Positions 22,101 through 33,784 of a DNA stretch of 64,000 bases are shown here, in pieces. Within the stretch, counting starts at the first letter, position 1; each line of letters begins with the position of its first letter. This stretch comes from Rutidosis leptorrhynchoides (lineage: Eukaryota; Streptophyta; Magnoliopsida; Asterales; Asteraceae): NCBI RefSeq assembly GCF_046630445.1, contig NC_092333.1, forward strand, positions 7,351,501 through 7,415,500, written 5' to 3'. Made by a program: the position numbers and the translations under genes. Under the pieces are notes generated by a model. The model was not told where the DNA came from and searched no databases. It saw nothing but the letters and a program-made list of their open reading frames with translations.

Positions 22101-22399
22101 TAAATACTATATATAATTATATGATCTTAAAATATCATATTTAAAATAATTAGGATTTAAATATCCCAAAAACTCGACCGTTGGTTTGAAAACCGGAAAG
22201 ATTCGCTGGATAGAAATATGCGACACGTAGAAACGTATAACTCAAAATATGAATACAAAAATTCACATAACACATAATAATTAATATATTATTATTAAAA
22301 TAATAATATAGGTCATAGAAATGACGTAGCACAATTAACAGTTAACGGTCGTTAAATAATTAACGGTAAAAGATAACGGAAAAAGTAGGGTCGTGACAA
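19191..22399. mobile_element. Solo LTR (3.2 kb, Tekay-like Ty3/gypsy)
   Basis: A 3209 bp TG...CA segment (TGTGATGGCC ... GTCGTGACA) is flanked by a perfect 5 bp target duplication ACCCG (19186-19190 and 22400-22404). There is no primer site, polypurine tract or coding region, so this is a single LTR left after recombination between the two LTRs of a former element. Blocks near 19490-19570 and 19920-20000 match blocks in the Tekay-type LTRs further right in the window. It inserted inside the Harbinger ORF1 gene, so it is younger than that element. Confidence 0.82.
20210..20340. repeat. Minisatellite-like tandem repeat inside the solo LTR
   Basis: About six imperfect copies of a 19-20 bp unit of the type TTTCTATTTTTGGAAAG run in tandem, then pass into repeated AAAGTCAAC strings (20340-20420). 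It is a local slippage-type expansion within the LTR. Confidence 0.7.
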
Positions 22400-23174
22400 C
22401 CCGGGTCCTTGATGTCACTTGCATTAACGGTCAAAATACTTGCACCAGCAAAAGCGGTTCGTAGTGTTTCTTGTTTTTCGCATGTTCAACACCTTTTGAT
22501 CTTTCCGCTTTAGCCTTTGAAATAGCTTCCAAAGCCTCATCCGCCTTTGATGAACGAGTCGAACGACTAGAGTCGGTAGAATGGTTTGATCGTGCCTTTT
22601 TTTTTTTGCCTTCTCTCGGCCCATTGGTCTCACAAAAGGATCTTCCTCAAAAATATCGTTGTTTTGAGAAAGTGGAACCTCAAACCCTTCCTCCTCGGCG
22701 TCCAAATTTAGTTGCAAATTCGAACCCGGAACGTACCACTTTGATTTGTTTTTCAAAACCCGCCAAGCTTCCATCATGTTAAACTTTTTTCCATTATTAT
22801 TAATTCTATAAATTTCATGAGCTCGTTGTTCGACTTGTTGATCATTTTCCCCGCTTCTCCAAGTACGTTCGGCTTCGTTATAAGCGGCTTGATATGCACC
22901 ACAAAAGGCGTTGACATTTCTCCATTTTGATGACAACTGATCGTCACCTCGGTTCCATCCATATTTGTTGTTATTAAATTTCTTGTAAATGGTATGCCAC
23001 AACGATTGATATTTTTGTGAATTTCCCTTCTTCGAATCCTCGGACGAAACCAACCAACATTGAACCAACCACGCTTCTTCTAGACCACTCCATTTTGTTT
23101 GATTCCTTTGAGTCAGAACATCATCTCGCTCATTCTCCTTCGACACTACATAATTTTCAAACATTTAAAATTAA

Positions 23175-23314
<140 letters not shown>

Positions 23315-24283
23315 GGACTATATGTATACCGTATGTATATGTATACTGTATGTATCTATATGTATACTGTATGTATATGTATACCGTATGTATATGTATA
23401 CCGTATGTATCTATATGTATAAAAATAAACCGAATTACCTTGATTCTTTGTATGTTTTCTTGTTTAACGTACTTGAGGAGTTTCCGGGATCGATTCTTCT
23501 TGGCTATGCGCATCATTTGGTGGGATACTTTCCGACACCGAATCGTGAGTCATTGTCGGAGTCGGCGGATTCAACAACATTGATTGAAAAGAGCCCCGAT
23601 GTTGTTGGTCGAAAAGCCGTTGTTGTTCTAAAAGTTCTTGTTGTTCCATATAAAATTGATGTTGTTGTTCGGTAGTAAGAAAACGATAATTGGGCATAAC
23701 GATTGGAATTTGTTGAAGATTGTTCGGATTCGATGAACTACCACCCACGTACGATCCATATCTCCAATCGTTGGGGTTTGGTGGTCTTTGATTTGGGTTA
23801 AACATAATTATTATTTTTGTGACAAAATGTTAAAGATGAGTTGAAGATGAAAGAGTGAAGTGTTGAAGATGAGTTGTAAAATGGTGTATATGTATATATA
23901 GAAGATAATATATTAAGGAAAAGAAAAAAAAACAAAAAAAAAAATTACAAAGGGCTCTATAGCCGTTGGTGGTTGTGGGGTCACCAAAATTTCGAACGAA
24001 TCAATCACACTAGGCCACGTTGATCTGACGATTTTCATCCTTTTCGTCAAAGTCCTAACTAACGCCTCTAACTAACGGAAACTGACGCCCCGTTAACGGC
24101 CGTCAGTTTCCGTTACATTTGCCATGTCAACTAACGAATGGGAACTAACGGGTCGTTAGATATGGTCTAAGTCCACTTCCCCAAATCTTTTAGTTTCCTT
24201 TTCTTTTTCTTTCAAGAACAATCAAGAACTACAACAATACACCTAAATCCAAACTCTAAACGTCATCATCACAATCATCAATC

Positions 24284-26170
24284 ATGGCGGCTCGTAAAGC
24301 TGCAACTTTACTCAAACTTTCGTCATCCTCATCTTCTTCTTGTAGTTCAGCCGCTTCACTGTTCCATCGCCGTGGCCTTGCTGGTTCCGCCGGTACACCT
24401 CACCCTCACAATTTTATCTTTAATTAATTAATTAATATTATTACGTTTTTATATAGTATTAAGTGATGATGTTTATTTGTTTGCAGATCATCATGGACCA
24501 CCTAAAGTTGACTTCTGGAAAGATCCAATGAGTCCTTCTAAATGGAAGGAAGAACATGTTAGTCACCTATATCTATACCTATATATATTATCTGATCACC
24601 TTTTAGCTTATAATTTGTAAATGCTAATACTTTGCTCATAATTGATGATTTTAGGGTTTTAACATGCTGGTGGATTTTTTTTTATTTATCTGGTTGAATG
24701 TGCGGTTTGATGTATGTAGTACTGTTGTTTACTGGTATGAACTTTAAGAACGGAGCCTGTGGGAAATAATTAATACTTTAATTAATAAATAATGTAGTTG
24801 GTTAAACTAAATGTATGGAATATTTGATCTTTATGGTGGATTTTAAATTCAGATTGAGTTGGTTTGTATGATTGAAATTGGGATTGTGATTACGTATATG
24901 TAATCTGCATTTCACACAATCAAGGATATAGTAAACTTTATACATACATGATCTTTATGCTGTTGTTAGGGACTCATAGTTTCCCCAATTTAATTAATTG
25001 GCCTGCAGTAGTTTATCAAGAATATAAAAATGGCAGTAGCTGAAATGATCATCACTGCACTCATTATTTTCTTTTTTTTGTTTCTTTTTATCATTTTTAT
25101 AACGATTTTGTCTCTCTTAGGTGATTAACTATAAGAAAAATAAGGATTGTACTTTCAATGTTGTTTTACTAAGCGTATGAGTAACTCTGTTTTCAGTTTG
25201 TTATCGTATCCTTAGCTGGCTGGGGTGTGGCTATCTATGGTGGATACAAGCTCTTCTCTGGAGGCAAAAAGGACGAGGTATTCACTATTTCATTAAAGTG
25301 TTCATTTTTGTTTACTATAATTAATCAAGGGATTGTGTAAATATATTGGCACGATATACCATGGTATCGATGTATGACGAAGCACTAATCTACTATTTAC
25401 TCTATGCCACGTAATTAAACGAAAGAAAATATTTTATGTTTTTTGTGTTATGTTAAATTCATATATTCATGCAGTGTAGCCTTATACTATTATTAGATTG
25501 AAAATTGAAAATTGAAAATTGAAAATGAAGTTGGTAATTATGCAAGGGAAGATGCCAATCAAGAGCCCTATGTATGATATCAGTGTGATTGTATTATGAT
25601 GCTTTACTGTTTCATTATTTTGTTTCACTGTTCTCTATTATTTTGATTTTTATCTTGTTAAGTTCTTTACCATCTAATTGAGTGATAATGATCAAAGTTT
25701 TTCAGTTAGTTCTCTGTTAACTCAGAACATAACTATATATTTATATGCATGTTGTCATTAAGCACTTTGTTGTTTGTAATACCTGATAATCATGAGTCTA
25801 ATATGCAAATATTATGATTACCTTTTAACTAAATATTAACACTGGTTTTGTTACTGTGCTCCAAAAGTAAATTATAGGAAATAGTGTTTGTTAACCCTTC
25901 TACTTACTACAATATCTATTTGATACTTTACTTTTTAAGTAACGCATCTGTTTGATATGCGTTCTGCTCCAATCATCTTGTCCGGTAGACCTATTAATAA
26001 GGGAGAACGTGAAAAAAAAAAAAAAAAATCACTTGTGTATTACCAACTATTAACGCGATATTGTTTGCACAAAAGGTTAAATCAATCATTATAATCTGTG
26101 CTAACTTGAATGGATTTTTTTTTTTTTTTTTTTTTTGCAGAAACCAGGTGAAGCGTCAAACTCAGGTTGA
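24284..26170 (+). CDS. Small mitochondrial single-pass membrane protein (plant complex I accessory-like), four exons
   Basis: Exons at 24284-24392, 24487-24557, 25197-25277 and 26141-26170 have GT-AG junctions and join in frame to a 96-residue protein. Residues 1-36 are basic and serine-rich (MAARKAATLLKL..., HRRGLAG), a typical mitochondrial presequence. Then come HHGPPKVDFWKDPMSPSKW and a single hydrophobic helix (about FVIVSLAGWGVAIYGGYKLF, residues 61-80) with a lysine-rich tail. The conserved plant family is familiar to me as a small inner-membrane protein. I believe it belongs with the small accessory subunits of respiratory complex I (Arabidopsis At2g31490-like), but that assignment is from memory and uncertain. 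The last exon codes only nine residues. The 5' flank is only about 115 bp before a Harbinger terminus begins. Confidence 0.8.
24393..26140 (+). other. Introns of the small mitochondrial gene
   Basis: Three introns: 24393-24486, 24558-25196 and 25278-26140. The last includes a short tandem repeat, GAAAATT repeated four times (about 25499-25526), and ends in a long T run before the AG acceptor, giving a very strong polypyrimidine tract. The 65-residue frame reading out of this T run is not a separate gene. Confidence 0.75.
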
Positions 26171-26587
26171 AACGGGTACAAATGTACTATCTAGTTGTTT
26201 GCTTCGTGTAAGTGTTGAACTTGAGAGAGTAGTAGTCGATACATGTTCTAAATTTTGAGTAGCAGATATTCATGCTCTGTTTTTGCTTTAAATAAATTCA
26301 CGTATTTCAATATTGACATGTTTTGATATGTGTAATGTGTTTGTTACTTTATCCTTTGGCAAGATTTGTGCAGCAACATACAAATCATATTTATAAGATC
26401 TGCATGTTACAAATTGAAAAGTAGGTTCTGTTCTGAATGTATACGCTTACAAAGCCATTTTTACGACAAAAACTAGGGTGCTGCACAATCTACATGACAT
26501 ATTTGTATTGATTTAAGCCTTCAAGGTTGTCTTCGTAGTAGCTTGTTCCTGACTTCTCATAGGCTGTGTTTCAACTATTTGTGTGAA

Positions 26588-27370
26588 CTAGTTTTCGAAC
26601 CCTCCCTTCGCTCCGGGGGTTCGGTTTTCAATGTATTTTATTGTGTTTACTTTGTAAAATTATTTCGTGGCTAACGATCATGTCGTTGAAACGCAAATCG
26701 AGTCGAACTAAAAGGTATAACCCGTCAAAGATTTAAATGTTATCTTAAATTATCAATATATGTGCATCTACGCGTTTCGCTATGGAATTGTTGACTTTTT
26801 AAAAATTTAACGCAATTAAGTCGTTATCTTATATTAACACTTCGTATGATTTAAGAGTAGAAGATTTACTGAGATATATCTAAAAATTCACTAAATAATT
26901 AAAAAATAATAATAAGACCCATATGTGATTGTCGTTAATAGATGAAAATAGTTACGGAGCCTGTGAGTGAAAATTCAACGTGTATGAAAAGTACCCCAAA
27001 TATTTAGCGTTTTTTAACAAGTGTCCGTTTTGCGTATAGTTAGTGACATTGTGTTCGTAAAATTATTTCGAGTTTAACGATGGTGTCGGAAAAATTTAAC
27101 TCGGGAGCGAGAAGATATGACCCGTTGAATATTTGAGTGGAGTTTATTTAAGTTTTTTTATGAAAATGTTGATTTGACAGTTTACCCCCTGTTTTGGGGG
27201 CCGATTTTAAATTTTGAACAAAGTGTGGGGGTGTTTGTGGTGAAATGGAATTTAGTTAAAAGGGGGAAAAAGGTGAAAAGACGAAAGCGTCCTTGATACT
27301 ATTCATCATTTTTGTCTAATAGATAACAAGTATTCGGGCGGGCCAGCTTCGCTGGGCCCAAAATCGCTAG
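26588..27370. mobile_element. Helitron-like element with two outward-facing 3'-type ends
   Basis: At the right end a hairpin, GGGCCAGCTTCGCTGGGCCC (27341-27360), precedes CTAG (27367-27370), a plus-strand Helitron 3' signature. At the left end the minus strand shows the same layout: CGAACCC...GGGTTCG hairpin (about 26596-26623) then CTAG (26588-26591). Inside, a segment of about 90 bp with GTAAAATTATTTCG, TAACGAT, TGTCG and ACCCGT occurs twice (about 26656-26740 and 27057-27140). There is no coding region. It may be two Helitrons end to end, or a non-autonomous type with hairpins at both ends. Confidence 0.55.
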
Positions 27371-27379
27371 TCTGGGAGG

Positions 27380-27460
27380 GGAAAAAAAACACCCCTGCAA
27401 GAATTGAACCTGCACCCATCTGGAAACAATAAAAGCCACCAAGCCACCCAACCACTTATG
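27380..27460 (-). mobile_element. tRNA-like (SINE head) sequence
   Basis: On the minus strand a box A-like GGGTGGCTTGGTGG (27437-27450) is followed by box B-like GGTTCAATTC (27401-27410), with spacing as in a tRNA. It lies immediately next to a Helitron terminus. No body or tail can be traced, so this is a weak SINE-head call. Confidence 0.4.
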
Positions 27461-28449
27461 TCTTTGTGTTATTATTTTACAGTGTTTAATATAGATCCCT
27501 TAAAATTAGAGGGTTGAGCAAAATTAAAAAGGTAATTAAAAGGAGGTGAAATTTAACATAATGTAAAGAAGTTTCAAATGAATAATTTCATTTTTTTGTC
27601 TTCTTGTGTTTTCTATTTGAATCTATGTATAATATAGTAATAGTAATTATATTCGCCTGAAGTTTGTACAGTTCATCAACTGCAGTCTAAGTGATCTTTA
27701 GCACGAAACAAATATTTCTTGTCACACTAAGGTTTAAATAAAACTGAGATTTATTTGTAGTTTGAGCATTGTGGCAATGTATTTATCTCTTTTAAAATTG
27801 ATTTTCTGTTCAGGTATTTGAAAACATATATCTGTGTTGATCTGTCAGTTGAATAACCACCATTCTTGAGAAGATCACATTACACATTCATGATATTGCA
27901 AATGATATGAAAATAGACTCTTTTATTTTCCTTTGATTCCATCAAGACAAATAGCCTTGGTTACATCATGATACACATTCCTTATTCACCTATAGTCATG
28001 AGCTTTTAAGATTTCAGCATTTGATATCTAATACCGGATGATATTTTGATATAACAAGCGTTTGATGTCTATAAACCTAATCATTTAAACTTTTTAATGT
28101 GCTCCAGTTCAGAAAATAGAAAAAATGAAACAACCATTACAACCAAACAACACGGGAATGTTAGGAACTAGAAAATTACACTAACCAAGCTAATAATAGT
28201 TACCACTATTTGAAGACGAGCCTAAGCGGAACAAAGCCGAACACAAAACCTAAGGATATTTCTTACGTTTGTTGATGCGGAAATAATGTTTAATATTTAA
28301 TTTGATCAAGGATCGTGAGGATCCATATTATATTGCTAGAACAATTCATTGGTGATCTTACTTGATGGTGACATGATCATAATATCTTATTATGGATACG
28401 AGTGTGTTCTTGGTGTATGAATATTTATAATAAATGAAATATCTACTAT
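27461..28449. other. Intergenic AT-rich DNA
   Basis: No gene, RNA or clear repeat boundary could be identified here. Confidence 0.4.
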
Positions 28450-29825
28450 AGGGATAGATGTCGCTATTTAAAATCCGTTAGGACTCAACGATGATAGCTC
28501 TACTATTCAGAATCTAAAAGACTCAACAGAGAAAACCAGTAAGGTTTATTACAAACTACAACATGATTACAAACTACAACTGAGGCTTCCTTTTATAGGC
28601 GAGCCATAACTCTATTTACAGATGCTCTGGGACTCACGCACTGCGATCGTTTATATCATCAATCGTTTACATTATTGTTGTGGCCCGCGCTCTTATTTAA
28701 CTTTAAACGTAAACCGCACACGTCGATCTACTTTAAAGATACCTATGATCCACACACTAATCACGCGTATATTACAATAATGGAAACTATGGCTTACATG
28801 GCACACACACTAAATTATTATACATATCTAATATCTATTCATTATTGATATGGCCGGCATGGGATCCACTGTGACCCACTTTCTTTATTGTCTTTTGTCT
28901 ACATCCTCCCCTCGCCGAAAAAGCTAGCGTCGAAATTTCTTGATCTCTTCATGCCTTTTCTGAATCGGCGAAATCCTTCAATTCTTCGGGTAATTTATTT
29001 GATGCTTGATCCTTTTCTGATATCTATCATGTTGGAGTTAAAGTTGAACTATTGACTTTTTGTTGTACCCCATAATTTGCCCAATACTTAAATCCATTGT
29101 TTGATTCTGCATGAACAGCTCATATGTTAATTTATGATATAACACACATGTCGATCTACTTTAAAGATACTTATGATCCACAAACTAATCACGCGTATAT
29201 TACAATAATGGAAACTATGGCTTACATGACACACACTAAATTATTATACATATCTATTCATTATTGATATGGCCGGCATGGGATCCACTGTGACCCACTT
29301 TCTTTATTGTCTTTTGTCTACATCCTCCCCTCGCCGAAAAAGCTAGCGTCGGAATTTCTTGATCTCTTCATGCCTTTTCTGAATCGGCGAAATCCTTCCA
29401 TTCTTCTGGTAATTTGTTTGATGCTTGATCCTTTTCTGATATCTATCCTGTTGGAGTTAAAGTTGAACTATTGACTTTTTGTTGTACCCCATAATTTGCC
29501 CAATACTTAAATCCGTTGTTTGATTCATTGCGTAAAATAGCATTTGGGTTCCCCGCAATATATGCGTAAAAGTAAACACATCGTAACTTATGGATTTCCC
29601 AATGTGATATCCCCATCTTTCGAACGAAAGCCTTTTATAAACCAAGGCATTCTTGGAACGTTCTTCGAATGTCTTACAAACTGATCTCGCCTTAAATAGT
29701 AAAAAATGGAGCAAATGAACTCACGCATATAATTATTGTAAAACAGTTAATAAAACATTTGCATGTATTCTCAGCCCTAAAAATGTAAAGAGTAAAAGGG
29801 GAGCAAATGAAACTCACCAAACTGT
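28450..29825 (-). mobile_element. Remnants of a Ty3/gypsy-type LTR element with a tandem duplication
   Basis: A polypurine-like GGCGAGGGGAGGATG string read on the minus strand, followed by TGTAGAC, marks the junction between internal region and 3' LTR. It occurs twice (about 28905-28925 and 29325-29345). A block of about 390 bp including it is directly repeated: about 28720-29110 and 29144-29524, roughly 421 bp apart. The LTR part contains a TATAAAAGG string on the minus strand (near 28595). At 29745-29825 lies a block (GCATGTATTCTCAGCCC ... AACTCACC) shared with the large LTRs further right. Fragmentary, old and broken. Confidence 0.5.
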
Positions 29826-31886
29826 ATTTTGTAATAAAAATACACCAAAACCGAAAAAGAAGAAACAAGCGAGTCGGAATAAGATAGTTGTATTCATGTG
29901 GTGTAATATATGTAATATAGTGTGCTTATGCTTTATGAGCTAATATGGTGATTTATGATATAACGCATTTCAAGAGAACCTAAACATTTTTCATTAATCT
30001 TGAAAACAAGGGCGATATACCCGTACTTAACATTCTGAAACTCAAGAACACATCGTATGCATGTATGAAAATAGATGTCATATATAGATCTCACCAGACG
30101 TTAACTATAAAAAGTCAGATCTGATTTGACCTAGATTTTGATATGTAGATCCAGATATAAACCCAAACTACAACGTAGTCTACACAGATTATCACAGATG
30201 CTCTAGAACTTTTTTAAGATGAAAGAAAGATTATCATAACTGGTTTGCATCCAGATGCATATCAAATCCAATCAAACTAGTTTGACCTTCAAAAGAAAAG
30301 AAAAAAAGAACGAATAAATTTTTATGTATATAAAGCAATTAACAGCAAACTGAAATATACTTTTTGTGAAAATCAAAACGAGAGATTGAGAGTAGAGAGA
30401 TGAGGAGAGACGGAAGTGGTTTACAAAGAAACAGGGTAGATCTGACTCTTTTAAAGGTGAACTCAATATAATAATACCTCCGTAACATTTTTGATGGATA
30501 CTCCGTAATTAAATACAACCCGTTTCACTAAACCCGACCCACATAAAACAGTGGTCTCAGTACATATTCAGATCTGACCCTCTTTTAAAGGATAAAAATG
30601 AAAATTCCTTAACTACTCCTCACTTAATACTAGTAATAAGTACACCAATAGAGTAACATTTACAATTACAATTACAATTACAATTACAATTGGTATACTC
30701 CGTAATCAAATATGAGTTCAACCCGTTTCACTAAAACCGGACCCACAAAAAGGGTGTCTAAATTTGTGGATGAGATTTGGATAGAATATGATTCTCACCC
30801 AATCTTCCTGCTGCACTTCAATTCACTACTGGCCACTTGTCTTAATTTGCTATTCGCATGATCAGGTAATTAAGCATCATTCATTTCTCTTTGTGATCCA
30901 AGTCAGTAATTTGTCTATAACGCTTGATAATGTACATTTGTTCGTCTAATTACAACACTTAGTTTCAATTTGGGCAATTAAAGTGCAAATGTTTTCTAAG
31001 TTAGTATTTTAAACTATATATATATATATATTACTGGTTCTGTAGGAATACCGAACTGATGTTTATAACATGAAGATCAACATGAACAAAAAGCTAATGT
31101 TTATTAGCATAAACAGCAACATGAATACACTCACTATGATGACTTAAACAGTTGCTAATAATATGACATTCATGTGTTATATATTATATATACTATATCT
31201 GTTGCTATAAAAAAATATCAACATAAGGATAGATGGAGGTCTTAGGTCATTTATACAATTATACATCAAGAAATAACTGATCTATTAATCAAGTATGATT
31301 AAGATCATTAACCAAACAATCAATGATGCATAAGTTAGACCTTTTGATCAACCCTGCTGTAAAGGAAGTGGAACAAACAGGTTGGATCATGGGTCATGTT
31401 AAAACAGCCCATTTGCACTTAATGGGTCAAATTGAACCCATTTAACATGTGGATCACAAGTCTGCAAAACAGCCCATTGATGGGTCACCTATTTTGAACA
31501 GCTCACTATCCTGATTTACAGCAGCCCATTAATCATAATGGGTCTTGGGTCAAAACATACCCAATGAACCATCCGACCATATTTAGACCACTATATCTCA
31601 TTCGCAACAACATAACTTTGGACTAATAATATACCGTTACGAAGCCCTTGTCAAAAGCTTCGTAAACATATAAAATGTCACTCATAATTGTTATATATAT
31701 ATCTACATATTTAGGTCCAAAGTTTGGCAAAATTGCACTAATAACCGATTTTTCTAACAGTTTGATAAATATATAATCATTGAATTGAACTTTAGGTTGT
31801 TGCGCTAGTTATGAAATACTTTATTAATATGGTGATTTTTGTCTATGACACTATAGTCTGAAATCCAGTGAAAAAGGGGGAAAAAG
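29826..31886. other. Upstream region of the formiminotransferase gene
   Basis: No other gene is seen. A (TTACAA)n-type tract lies at about 30659-30690. Two related strings of about 50 bp (ACTCCGTAATTAAATACAAC and CCGTTTCACTAAACCCG type) occur at about 30499-30548 and 30697-30745. A likely 5' UTR intron runs from GTAATTAAG at 30866 to a CAG acceptor at 31868, 18 bp before the start codon; this is inferred from splice strings only. Repeat-like GGGTCAAAT strings occur at 31380-31570, inside that intron. Confidence 0.45.
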
Positions 31887-33487
31887 ATGTGTAAATCAAC
31901 GTTTTCATGTTGTAAAATTTACATATCCGAGGCACGAAACAAGTCAGCTCTGGATACGATTGAACGAGCTGTTAAATTGTTTCCTGGGGTTGCTATTATG
32001 AATATATTTGTAGATGAGATTTACAACAGAGTAGGATACACACTTGTCTCGAAATCTGATTCTTTTGATTCGAGTTGTTTGAAAAGTGCTGTTTTCTCAA
32101 TGGTGAAAACAGCATTTGAAACTATCGATCTTGAGTTACATACTGGAAATCATCCACGGCTTGGTGTTGTTGATCATATATGTTTCCATCCGTTAGCTTC
32201 AACGTCACTTGAACAAGTTGCTGAGACGGCTAAAGCTCTTGCTGCCGATATCGGCTCCGTACTTCAAGGTTTGTTAAATTTATCTTTTCTCGTATGAATA
32301 TTTACAAATTTGCTATAGTGACACACCCTAGGTGATGATTTATGAGTATGCCTGGCAATTAAGACAGATACTTTCAAATATGGATCAATTGGGTTAAGCT
32401 TTCGGGTTAACCGGGTCTTGAGAAAAATTAGGTCCGACAATGTTAAAAAAAGGACCAATGGGTTTCTCTCCAACCTATTGGGTCCTATGCTAATTATAAA
32501 GGAGCATGTCAATTGGGTATCAATTCCTAAAGCTCAATGAATATGGTTAAGTCTAATGGGTCTTGTGAATGGGTCAAATGGGTCGAGCATAAAGATCATA
32601 ACAAGTTCATCCGTCAAACGTAATCATAAATGTAAAAAAATCAAATGTAAAACTATAAACGTGAAACGTAAATATAAACGTAAAACGTAATCATAAATGT
32701 AAAAATCAAATAAAAGTATATGACACGTTTGGACCCATCTGACCCATGACCCGTTACCGAACCCGACTCAACATAACCCATTCGGACCCATTTAAAAATA
32801 TGACCCGTTTGACCCATGACATTTCAACCCAAAACAGTTTTGACCCGTTATCCAAACCGACCCAACATGACCCGTTTTGTCAGGTATATTTATGAGTAGA
32901 GGTGACAATTTTCATACGGCTATTTAATACTTATGAATGGGTTGTAAATTGTTGCCAATGATGATAAACATTGTTCTGCAGTCCCTATTTATACATATGG
33001 CGCTGCGCATAAACAACAAAAATCAATCGATTCCATCAGGAGGGAACTCAGCTACTTCAAACCAAACACAGATGGAAACCAGTGGTCAGGTGGACCACAG
33101 TCAACCGTTCTACCATTTGAACCAGATGAAGGTCCAGCCCAATCAGATCAATCCAAGGGTATAATAGTCATAGGAGCAACCAAGTGGGTGGGTACATACA
33201 ACATACCTGTGTTTTGCACCAACATTAGTACAGTTCGTAAAATTGCAAAATTGGTAAGTGGAAGAGGTGGTGGGCATGCATCGGTTCAGGCAATAGCACT
33301 AGTTCATGGTGATGTTACTGAGGTGGTTTGTAACTTGCTTGAACCAACTAAGGTTGGTGGTGACCAAGTTCAAGGTTTAGTCGAACGATTTGCTACAGAG
33401 GAGGGCGTGTCTGTCGGAAAAGGATACTTCACCGATTTTTCTCAGGATGAAACAATTCAAAATTATTTGAAGTTGAGTTCTTTCTGA
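31887..33487 (+). CDS. Formiminotransferase N-terminal-domain protein, two exons
   Basis: Exons at 31887-32268 and 32982-33487 join in phase (CAAG/GT ... CAG/TC) to give 295 residues. The protein matches the plant relatives of glutamate formiminotransferase, the folate enzyme half of animal FTCD, and lacks the cyclodeaminase half as plant proteins do. Landmarks are CCKIYISEARNK near the N-terminus and NHPRLGVVDHICFHPL around residues 88-103, where H89 aligns with the catalytic histidine region of FTCD. Further on are GPQSTVLPFEPDEGPAQ, GIIVIGATKWVGTYNIPVF and the SGRGGGHASVQAIAL and NLLEPTKVGGDQV blocks. Plants do not use the animal histidine pathway in the same way, so a role in handling formyl- or formimino-folates is likely but unproven. 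No obvious targeting peptide is present. The frame is intact. Its intron holds a hAT element. Confidence 0.9.
32347..32888. mobile_element. hAT-type MITE inside the formiminotransferase intron
   Basis: A 542 bp element is flanked by a perfect 8 bp duplication TTTATGAG (32339-32346 and 32889-32896). The ends are inverted repeats, TATGCCTGGCAA on the left and TATACCTGACAA read inward on the right. The inside has many GGGTC/GACCC strings near both ends and a repeated ACGTAATCATAAATGTAAAA unit (about 32619-32705). The 8 bp duplication and non-coding inside mark a non-autonomous hAT element. It fills three quarters of the 713 bp intron. Confidence 0.85.
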
Positions 33488-33780
33488 CAATTTCAGAGTT
33501 GGTGATCAAACATGGCGTTACTAAATAAAATTGTTACGTAGTAGTTATTATCCATCATAATATAATATCCTAACCTATTTATACATTATGGTGAACTTAT
33601 ATAACTTTCAACTCTTAATCCCCATGTAATAAAATTATGTTGCAACTTATGTTACGTTGCAACCTATGTAACTACCTGCAGTGTCCAATAGGTTATATAC
33701 TCTTCTAATCGCCATAATATTGTGGTGTAACTCGTATGAGTTACATATTCCTTAATGACCATATATTAAATAGCCTTAAC
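33488..33780. other. 3' flank of the formiminotransferase gene
   Basis: AT-rich DNA with several AATAAA-like strings (for example 33523-33530) suited to polyadenylation. No further gene is seen. Confidence 0.4.
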
Positions 33781-33784
33781 TTTT

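Noticed and set aside
29457-29714. Minus-strand 85-codon frame as a host gene
   Set aside because: It overlaps the edge of a duplicated LTR-element remnant, has no conserved domain I recognise and no exon partners.
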